64,000 bases of DNA, taken from contig JAFAQY010000080.1 of NCBI GenBank assembly GCA_019261985.1, positions 1-64,000 on the forward strand, read 5' to 3'. Under the pieces are notes generated by a model. It had not been told where the DNA came from and searched no databases. It was given only the letters and a program-made list of their open reading frames with translations. The translations under genes and the position numbers were made by a program. The DNA comes from Bryobacterales bacterium. GTDB taxonomy: Bacteria > Acidobacteriota > Terriglobia > Bryobacterales > Bryobacteraceae. Positions 57,141 to 64,000 of the stretch are shown piece by piece (position 1 is the stretch's first letter; each line of letters begins with the position of its first letter).

Positions 57141-57859
57141 GGGGCTCCTGGGACAGATTCTACAACCAAAGCCGCGGCGCGCTGAAATACAGCCCGCAGC
57201 ATCGCCGCAGTCAGCTTGCCTGTAGACGTGTTTTGCTGGCTGGGATGGTACGAACTGATCAGCGAGGGCGCTCCGGGTGAAGTGAGGTGCTCCCGATTGT
57301 GCGCGAATGCGAACGCCGAGCGGCTCGCGATGGCTCCGCGATCGCGCAAGATGCCAAGGTACGTTTCGAACGCGATGCGGCCCAGCGCCACCACGACGCG
57401 CAGGTTTTTGAGCAAGTCCAACTCGCGCTCCAGATAAGGACGGCAGTTGCGGAACTCGGACGGGTTCGGTTTGTTATCGGGAGGCGCGCAGCGCACCGAT
57501 GCGGTGATGTATGCATCCCTCAACTTCAGTCCATCATCGCGGGACCGGCTTTCGGGCTGTGAGGCAAAGCCCGTTTCATAGAGGGCGCGATATAGAAAGT
57601 CGCCGGACGAATCGCCCGTGAAAATCCGTCCCGTTCGATTTCCCCCGTGTGCTCCCGGCGCCAACCCGATAACCAGAACGCGAGCTTCCGGATCGCCGAA
57701 TCCCGGGACCGGTTTGCCCCAATACTGCCAATCGCTATACGCACGGCGTTTGGTTTCCGCAATCTGCCGGCAATAGGCGCGAAGCCTGGGGCAGCGCTCA
57801 CACGCGATCACCTCCTGGGTGACCTTGATCAGGCTATCGCGGGTCAGGCTTTGGGGCAT
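57137..57859 (-). CDS. Uracil-DNA glycosylase, Fe-S type (family 5/UdgB-like)
   Basis: CERCPRLRAYC; VLVIGLAPGAHGGNRTGRIFTGDSSGDFLYRAL; SYHPSQQNTSTGKLT. Confidence 0.9.
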   Translation of the reverse strand: MPQSLTRDSLIKVTQEVIACERCPRLRAYCRQIAETKRRAYSDWQYWGKPVPGFGDPEARVLVIGLAPGAHGGNRTGRIFTGDSSGDFLYRALYETGFASQPESRSRDDGLKLRDAYITASVRCAPPDNKPNPSEFRNCRPYLERELDLLKNLRVVVALGRIAFETYLGILRDRGAIASRSAFAFAHNREHLTSPGAPSLISSYHPSQQNTSTGKLTAAMLRAVFQRAAALVVESVPGAP

Positions 57860-57911
57860 GCCGCCTCCAAGTTGCTAACCCGGCTGCCAACGTTTCTACC
57901 AATCCCGAACA

Positions 57912-57952
57912 GCGCGGTTGGCAACCGCGCGCCGGATGGCATCCGGCCCCAC
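57912..57952 (-). repeat. REP-like two-hairpin element, copy F
   Basis: GCGCGGTTGGCAACCGCGC GCCGGATGGCATCCGGCCCCAC. Confidence 0.93.
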
Positions 57953-57995
57953 AAGGCGGTGGCAAACGGCTTGCAAGCTGCACGGTACACGGCGA

Positions 57996-58778
57996 TCACG
58001 CGGCCTCCAGACGTTGATATAGAGCAACCAGTTCCGCCACGCTCAACTGTTCCGCGCGCAGGCGACCCTCCGGAAGGGCATCGACACGAGCGTGACCGTA
58101 CCGCGGGGCCAAATTGTTTCGCAGCGTTTTGCGTTTTTGGCGGAAGCAGGTTGCCGCGAAGGTAAGGAACCCGGTTGTGTCGGAAAGGTTCCAAGCCGTT
58201 GCGGCGTCGCGGGGCTCCAGGCTAATTACCGCGCTGTCGACCTTCGGGGGTGGACGAAACGCCGTTCGCGGCACCTCGAATAGAATCCCGGCGCGCGCAT
58301 GGACTTGCGTCAGCACGCTTAAGTATCCGTACGCGCGAGTTCCGGGAGAAGCCGCCAGCCGGTTAGCGACCTCCAACTGCACTAAGAACACGGCGCGTTG
58401 CCACACCACATCGGAAGTGAAGATCCGCTGCAGAATCGGAGACGTGATGTAGTACGGCAGATTCCCCGCAATTGATCCCGTTCCGGCCGCCGGATGGAGC
58501 AGCGCGCCGAAATCGGTTTTGAGTACGTCGCCTTCGATCAGCTCCAGCCGCCCGGCCTCAATGTCCGCTGAAAATTTCTGCCGCAGATAGTGCACCAGAT
58601 ACGGATCGACTTCGATCGCGACGACTTTTGAAGCCAGCTCAAGCAAAGATGCGGTCAGGGCTCCCTTGCCGGGGCCAATTTCGATTACCACGGGACACTC
58701 GTCTACACAGACCGCGCGGGCGATACGGTCCAGAATCGATTTGCGGAAAAGAAAGTGTTGCCCGAGCCGGCGCCCCAC
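57996..58778 (-). CDS. rsmA/ksgA: 16S rRNA (adenine1518-N6/adenine1519-N6)-dimethyltransferase
   Basis: LGQHFLFRKSILDRIA; VIEIGPGKGALTASLLE; GNLPYYITSPIL. Confidence 0.95.
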   Translation of the reverse strand: MGRRLGQHFLFRKSILDRIARAVCVDECPVVIEIGPGKGALTASLLELASKVVAIEVDPYLVHYLRQKFSADIEAGRLELIEGDVLKTDFGALLHPAAGTGSIAGNLPYYITSPILQRIFTSDVVWQRAVFLVQLEVANRLAASPGTRAYGYLSVLTQVHARAGILFEVPRTAFRPPPKVDSAVISLEPRDAATAWNLSDTTGFLTFAATCFRQKRKTLRNNLAPRYGHARVDALPEGRLRAEQLSVAELVALYQRLEAA

Positions 58779-58786
58779 CGGAGGCG

Positions 58787-59404
58787 CTAGCCCCTAACGT
58801 CGATAGAGCTTGAAAGCAAATTCAGGCGCATGCGGCTGGCCCCGGGCCGGCCGAACGCCGTGGCCGGAATAAACTCGGTGAACAGGAGCAGGTTCTCGAG
58901 TCTGCGGCGGAAGCCGGGATCTTGCGTGACGGTAGGGCCGCCGCTGACGACATTATAGGAAACGATACGGCCACGATCGTCGATAATAACGTCGACCACA
59001 ACATCAGCACCCGCGCCAACCACCGGACCCGTAGTCTTCAGCGCGGCTTCGGTGGCTGTGCCGGTCCAACTGTTGGCCGTCAACATCGTGGGGATGTCGA
59101 AGCTATCGTCGGCGCGAACCGGATACGTAGGAACCACCCACAGGCCCAGCAGAATAACCGCCGTGAACACGCCGCCCACAGCCGGTAATGCCAGCCCACG
59201 AACGAAATTCCATGTTTCGAACTGCACGCGATCGAGCCACTGGAAGAGAACATCGCCGAGCCTGCCGCGTTGGTGTAGTTTGGACACGTCCACGCGCAAC
59301 CTGGTGGTGAGACCCGCCGGGGGAATCCGCCGCGGCAGGTTACGCAGCGCGCGGTTTAGCATCTCGTCACTGGCGTTCTTTAAGCGGGTGTTCAGATTCG
59401 ACAT
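58787..59404 (-). CDS. Membrane protein with TonB-like C-terminal region, adjacent to ECF sigma factor (putative anti-sigma/effector)
   Basis: One TM segment (LALPAVGGVFTAVILLGLWVV); VVVDVIIDDRGRIVSYNVVSGGP; directly downstream of the sigma factor. Confidence 0.6.
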   Translation of the reverse strand: MSNLNTRLKNASDEMLNRALRNLPRRIPPAGLTTRLRVDVSKLHQRGRLGDVLFQWLDRVQFETWNFVRGLALPAVGGVFTAVILLGLWVVPTYPVRADDSFDIPTMLTANSWTGTATEAALKTTGPVVGAGADVVVDVIIDDRGRIVSYNVVSGGPTVTQDPGFRRRLENLLLFTEFIPATAFGRPGASRMRLNLLSSSIDVRG

Positions 59405-59406
59405 GG

Positions 59407-60123
59407 TTAGATGGCTTCCTCGGCCTGACCGCCGCACGCAAAACGAAGCTGCTGCGGATGCTTCAGGCGCTCGGTCAGGCTTTTTCTAAGCGCCTGCCGC
59501 CCTCGCAAAATGCGGGACTTCACGGTCCCCAGCGAAATCTCTAAAATTTCCGCCACTTCCTCGTAGCTCAAACCCTCCACTTCGCGCAGCACCAAAGCCG
59601 CGCGGAACGGCTGGCTCACGTCTTTCAGCGCGTTTTCGATTAGCTCCGTGGTTTCCCTATCCAGCGTCATTTCAAACGGCGATGGAGCAGAATCCTCAAG
59701 CCATTCGCCGTACCCCTGGGTTTCACCCGGCGGGGCATCCAATCCGACCTCCTGGCGTTTATGCCGGCTAAACCAGCGGCGCTGATTGCGGGCTTCGTTC
59801 ACGGCGATGCGGTAGATCCAGGTTTTCAGCGAGCTTTCGCCGCGGAACCAAGCCACCTTGCGAAAAACCTTCAAGAAGACCTCTTGCACCACGTCGGCGG
59901 CATCAGCCGAATCGTCCACCAGCCGGCTCACCAGGTTATAAACCGGCTGTTCATACTGCTGGATCAAGGTCTCATAGGCCAGCTCATCGCCGCGACGGAG
60001 GCCTTCCAGCAGACATTCCTCGCCCGGCGCGGCAAAGACTGCTGCGTCGGCGTCGAATTCCAAACCAACGGTCGTATCGGCCACGAATCCCCGTTTCAGC
60101 AGAGCGCCCGTCCCTTTGGGCAC
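59407..60123 (-). CDS. ECF RNA polymerase sigma factor (RpoE-like)
   Basis: AYETLIQQYEQPVYNLVSRLVDDSADAADVVQEVFLKVFRKVAWFRGESSLKTWIYRIAVNEARNQRR; AALVLREVEGLSYEEVAEILEISLGTVKSRILRGRQALR. Confidence 0.95.
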   Translation of the reverse strand: MPKGTGALLKRGFVADTTVGLEFDADAAVFAAPGEECLLEGLRRGDELAYETLIQQYEQPVYNLVSRLVDDSADAADVVQEVFLKVFRKVAWFRGESSLKTWIYRIAVNEARNQRRWFSRHKRQEVGLDAPPGETQGYGEWLEDSAPSPFEMTLDRETTELIENALKDVSQPFRAALVLREVEGLSYEEVAEILEISLGTVKSRILRGRQALRKSLTERLKHPQQLRFACGGQAEEAI

Positions 60124-60265
60124 TCTGAAGCAATTCTACCGCGACCTGCACTTGATATAGACACCGGCTGCCGCGGCGGAGTTCCCGGGGTTCCATAAGA
60201 TGCCAGGGGTCAGGGGCCAGACGCCAGGGGCCAGACGGCAGACGGCAGGGCCAGCGGCGCGGGAT

Positions 60266-60496
60266 TCAGATCTTAGGGGCAGGCGGCGGCAGGTCGCGGG
60301 CGGCGCAGACGGATTGGAATCCCTGGCGCTTGTGGCTGCCGTCGCAAAAAGGCTTGTTCTCGGACAGTCCGCAGCGGCAGAGGCCAATAACCGTCCGTCC
60401 GGCGAGGCCGAAGGGTTTCCCTTCCACATCGACGATTTCGAATTCGCCCTCTACTCGAATGGACCCGTTATTGTTGATTGTGATCTTAGCTGGCAT
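60266..60496 (-). CDS. CDGSH iron-sulfur domain protein
   Basis: CRCGLSENKPFCDGSH. Confidence 0.93.
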   Translation of the reverse strand: MPAKITINNNGSIRVEGEFEIVDVEGKPFGLAGRTVIGLCRCGLSENKPFCDGSHKRQGFQSVCAARDLPPPAPKI

Positions 60497-60534
60497 CAAA
60501 ACGATGCTAACAGATGAAACTTTGACCGCCTATA

Positions 60535-61734
60535 ATGATGGCCATGTGGCGGCTGCTGCTGACCGGAATCTTGACCTTCGGCCTGCATGCACAGCCCGAG
60601 GCCGATTCCGTGCTTGCGCAAATCAAAAACCACATGGTGGAAACGCTGGCGCGCCAGCCGAATTACACCTGCCTTGAAACCGTCGAGCGCTCGCGGCGCG
60701 ACGGCTCGACGCGCAAGTTCCGCCTGCAAGACACGCTGCGAATTGAAGTCGCGCTGGTGGACGGCAAAGAGATGTTCGCATGGCCGGGGTCGAAGCAGTT
60801 TGAAGACCGCGATTTTCGCGAACTGATCCCCACCGGAACCTTCGGCACAGGCGATTTTGCGCTGCATGCGCGATCCGTTTTTGGAGGCAACTCGCCTGTT
60901 TACCAGCCCCAGGGCGAACAGAAACTGGACGGCCGTCCGGCGGTGCAATACGATTTCCGGGTTGCGCGCCAGAGGAGCGGGTATCAAATTCGGACCCGGG
61001 ACGCTGAGGCGGTGATCGGCTACCACGGGTCGTTCTACGTCGATCCTCAATCCTTCGATCTGATGCGGCTGGAAGTTGTTGGCGACGATCTTCCTTCGCA
61101 GCTTAAATTGAAGGCGATCTGGGATCGAATGGATTATGCACATCTGCGAATCGGCGATGGAGATTTTTTGCTGCCGGATTCGAGCGAAATCGTCGTCATC
61201 GATCTGAACGGCGAGGAAAGCCGCAACCGGGTGCGGTTCAGCGCTTGCCATCAGTACGCAGGCCGGTCGACTTTAAGTTTTGAGGATCCGGATCCGGCTG
61301 CCGGAACGCCGGCTCCCGTTTCGAAAGCCGAGCTCGAGCTGCCCGCGAACCTGGATTTGATGTTGAGTCTGGTAGACGAAATCGACACCGATAAAGCCGC
61401 GATCGGAGATCCCGTACGGGCGCAGCTCACCGGCGATTTGAAATGGAAAGGGCATCTCCTCGCGCCCAAGGGCGCCACCGCGTCTGGCCGCATCTCGCGC
61501 GTGGAGCGTCATCCGAACTTCACTTTACTCGGGGTCATTTTTTCGGAACTCGAGTCGGCCACCTTCCATGCCCGGCTGGATTTGTCCTTCGACCGGGTGG
61601 CGGGCGTCGATACGTTAAAGCCGGGACGCGATTGGCTTATGAACACTCCGCCTCTCGACCACGAGGGGCTTGTGCCGCTGAAGGCCGGGCGAGTACGTGT
61701 GCTGCGTGGCACTCTAATGGTTTGGAGAACCTGA
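60535..61734 (+). CDS. Exported hypothetical protein
   Basis: ORF with signal peptide; no family recognised with confidence. Confidence 0.7.
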   Translation: MMAMWRLLLTGILTFGLHAQPEADSVLAQIKNHMVETLARQPNYTCLETVERSRRDGSTRKFRLQDTLRIEVALVDGKEMFAWPGSKQFEDRDFRELIPTGTFGTGDFALHARSVFGGNSPVYQPQGEQKLDGRPAVQYDFRVARQRSGYQIRTRDAEAVIGYHGSFYVDPQSFDLMRLEVVGDDLPSQLKLKAIWDRMDYAHLRIGDGDFLLPDSSEIVVIDLNGEESRNRVRFSACHQYAGRSTLSFEDPDPAAGTPAPVSKAELELPANLDLMLSLVDEIDTDKAAIGDPVRAQLTGDLKWKGHLLAPKGATASGRISRVERHPNFTLLGVIFSELESATFHARLDLSFDRVAGVDTLKPGRDWLMNTPPLDHEGLVPLKAGRVRVLRGTLMVWRT

Positions 61735-61735
61735 A

Positions 61736-62869
61736 GTGATTCATCTGTTATCCGATAACGGGGCAAGCGGCCACGCGGACCTTTTCGCGCAGGCTTTTCA
61801 GTTCGCGCAAAAGCAGGTGCGCAAGTTGATCGACAAGCACCCGGGCCTTTATCCCTTGTACACGCAGAATGGAGTTTGGGATCACGCGGGGCCTGCATGG
61901 ACGCACTGGTGCGACGGTTTTCTTCCCGGCCTGATGTGGATTTTCCACAAGCACGCCGACAAGGAGTCCGCCGAAGGCAGGTTCTGGCTCGATAACGCGG
62001 TCAAGTACACCAAGCCGTTGGAGGCGCGAAAGAGCGATCCCGAGCTGCACGACCTCGGTTTCCTATTCTTTTCCACGTATTACCGCTGGTACCGGATCAC
62101 GCATGATGCAGCGCTGCGCGAGGTTCTGATCGAAGCGGGCCGCACGCTGTCGCACCGGTTCCAAGAGCAGGGGCAGTATTTACGTTCGTTCGTGGGAGAG
62201 AATTCGCTATTCATCGACATCATGATGAACGTGGGAATCATCTTCTACGCAGCGCGCGAAACGGGAGACCGGAGGCTGCGGGACGTGGCGATGCGGCATT
62301 CACTGACAACACGCCGAGTACTGGTACGCGGTGATGGTTCTACCGCCCACGAAGGCATCTTCGATACGGAGACCGGTGAGTTTCTGCGCCAAGCGACGTA
62401 TCAGGGTTACCGCGGGGATTCCTGCTGGTCGCGCGGGCTGGCTTGGGCGTTATACGGTTTCACTTCCGCGTACGAATACAGCCACGATTCGCGGTTTCTG
62501 GAAACGGCGCAGGCGTGCGCCGATTTCTACATCTCGCATTCGCCGGCGGATGGAATTCCGCCGTGGGATTTCAATGCTCCTCCGGAAAACCGCACTCTGT
62601 GCGATTCTTCGGCCGCCGCGATCTGCGCCGCGGGGCTGCTGCGGCTGCGCCATCTCACACCCGATTCGATGCGGGGCCACTTGTACTGGTCGGCCGCGGT
62701 GAAGATTTTGCGGTCGCTTTGCGAAAAGCAGCTCGCCGCGGCTGACCCTAAATGGGAAGGCATTTTAAAAGGCGGCGTGTATCACGTTCACAAGGGCCTG
62801 GGAGTAGACGAAAGTGTGATGTGGGGCGAGTACTTCTTCTGCGAAGCGCTGGAACGAGTACTTTGGTAA
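61736..62869 (+). CDS. Glycoside hydrolase family 88-like (unsaturated glucuronyl hydrolase)
   Basis: WTHWCDGFLPGLMWIFHKH; DNAVKYTKPLE; HDLGFLFFSTYYRWYRIT; GDSCWSRGLAWALYGFTSAYEY. Confidence 0.88.
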   Translation: MIHLLSDNGASGHADLFAQAFQFAQKQVRKLIDKHPGLYPLYTQNGVWDHAGPAWTHWCDGFLPGLMWIFHKHADKESAEGRFWLDNAVKYTKPLEARKSDPELHDLGFLFFSTYYRWYRITHDAALREVLIEAGRTLSHRFQEQGQYLRSFVGENSLFIDIMMNVGIIFYAARETGDRRLRDVAMRHSLTTRRVLVRGDGSTAHEGIFDTETGEFLRQATYQGYRGDSCWSRGLAWALYGFTSAYEYSHDSRFLETAQACADFYISHSPADGIPPWDFNAPPENRTLCDSSAAAICAAGLLRLRHLTPDSMRGHLYWSAAVKILRSLCEKQLAAADPKWEGILKGGVYHVHKGLGVDESVMWGEYFFCEALERVLW

Positions 62870-62905
62870 CTGGCGCGCGGCCATGCCTATCCGTTAGAAT
62901 CGATT

Positions 62906-63811
62906 TTGCGGAGGGCGTTTATGGCCAAGCGTATTGGCCTTGTGTTCTTTTCCATTCTGATTGCATCTGCGCTTCGGGCAGATACCATTTACGTTTCCGA
63001 CGCCGGATCGGCAACAATTTATCAATACACATCACAAGGCAGCCGGACGACGTTCGCGACTGGCTTGAGTCTTCCGCTGGGACTTGCGGTGGACAGCAAC
63101 GGCAATGTTTTCGAGGCCGACGGCGGGACCGGTACTATCAACGAATTTAGCGCGCTGGCAATCCAGAGCACGTTCGCAACAGGCTTGAATGAACCTTACG
63201 GGCTGGCATTCGGCCCGAGCGGGCTATTATACGAGGCCGATGATACGGGCGGCGGCGTTTTCGATTTCACTCCGGCAGGCGTGGAGAAGCGGTTCGCGAA
63301 CGAGTTGCCGTTTCCGACTGGAATTGCCGTGGACGCCTCCGGCAACGTTTATATATCGGCGCTCGGCGCTCCCACTACGTCTGGCAGCGGTCTCATTTAC
63401 AAATATGCATCCGTCGGCGGACGCACTGTATTTGCCTCGGGATTGGACCTGCCCGGCGGCATGGCCTTCAACACTAGCGGCGATTTGTTTGAAGCGGATT
63501 TCGGCAGTGGCAGCATTTACGAATTCACTCCCGGCGGCATTCGCAGCACCTTTGCGACTGGGCTCACTTCACCCGTAGACGTTGCCTTCGACAGCCTCGG
63601 GAACCTTTACGTGACAGATTCTAATAGCGGTAATATATACGAGTTTGACAAAAGCGGCCAGCGAAGTCTGTTCGCAACCGAGACGCGACCCACGTTTCTC
63701 ACCATTGCTCAAACACCAGTGAGCACAGCGGTTCCTGAGCCACGCTACCTGGCGCCGCTCGCAATCTGTGCGGGAATATTTATCGTGATGAGGCGCCGCA
63801 AACACGCCTAA
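62906..63811 (+). CDS. NHL/SMP-30-like repeat protein with PEP-CTERM-type anchor
   Basis: Repeated GLAVDSNGNVFEADGGTGTINEFS units; C-terminal VPEPRYLAPLAICAGIFIVMRRRKHA. Confidence 0.85.
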   Translation: MRRAFMAKRIGLVFFSILIASALRADTIYVSDAGSATIYQYTSQGSRTTFATGLSLPLGLAVDSNGNVFEADGGTGTINEFSALAIQSTFATGLNEPYGLAFGPSGLLYEADDTGGGVFDFTPAGVEKRFANELPFPTGIAVDASGNVYISALGAPTTSGSGLIYKYASVGGRTVFASGLDLPGGMAFNTSGDLFEADFGSGSIYEFTPGGIRSTFATGLTSPVDVAFDSLGNLYVTDSNSGNIYEFDKSGQRSLFATETRPTFLTIAQTPVSTAVPEPRYLAPLAICAGIFIVMRRRKHA

Positions 63812-64000
63812 GTTGTAGGTTTTAAAGTGTTAAAGAAGTTTGATCGGTTTCGCCGCCTTACTCCCTCTAAACAATGGGAAGTAGCCATGCGCGCCGTTTG
63901 GGGGTTTTCCTTTTGACACGCATATTGGTACTATTTGACAGGCTACCTTGCTACAGGTATGCGAGTTTGCTTGTGGATGTGTCTCGTCAATGTTAAGAGG

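Noticed and set aside
60200-60255. Short CAGGGGCCAGACG-type repeats downstream of the CDGSH gene
   Set aside because: Low-complexity imperfect repeat without recognisable element structure or other copies in the window.
63913-63940. Two TTGACA boxes 22 bp apart near the right edge
   Set aside because: No good -10 element at the right spacing, and the downstream gene is outside the window.
1-64000. CRISPR arrays, rRNA genes, prophage or integrase genes
   Set aside because: Looked for regularly spaced identical repeats, rRNA-like segments, and integrase/terminase/capsid motifs in the ORF list; none were seen.

Overview
This 64-kb window is a gene-dense, high-GC chromosomal segment. It is most likely from an acidobacterium of the Solibacter/Bryobacter type. 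That is an inference from a Soli_cterm-like (TIGR03437-type) protein, a very large Oar-like TonB-dependent receptor, several quinoproteins and PEP-CTERM proteins. I annotate about 50 protein genes plus one tRNA-Arg(TCG); I saw no rRNA or CRISPR array. Recognisable modules are: pntAA/AB/B transhydrogenase; an Hsp70/DUF2760 pair; a PEP-CTERM protein followed by a TPR lipoprotein; a Do/HtrA protease; tandem exported VOC proteins; a GT2 / GDP-mannose-epimerase-like / UDP-sugar dehydrogenase sugar cluster; a PP2C phosphatase + Ser/Thr kinase pair; a decaheme cytochrome + outer-membrane beta-barrel (MtrAB/PioAB-like) conduit; and ksgA, uracil-DNA glycosylase and an ECF sigma factor. The strongest non-obvious signal is a family of short two-hairpin palindromic repeats (foot GTGGGGC, loop TTGCCAA, stems that differ between copies by compensated base pairs). 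Copies occur at about 11.6, 19.9, 29.2, 54.05, 54.7, 56.8 and 57.9 kb. Two copies in inverted orientation flank a REP-associated tyrosine transposase (RAYT, HUH motif HVHML), which lies between the decaheme cytochrome and the beta-barrel gene. Several copies supply or abut stop codons of neighbouring genes. Decayed genes are also visible: a HicB relic, a frameshifted Uma2 copy, a truncated GT1 glycosyltransferase and a Soli_cterm-like protein with an apparent frameshift in its signal peptide.
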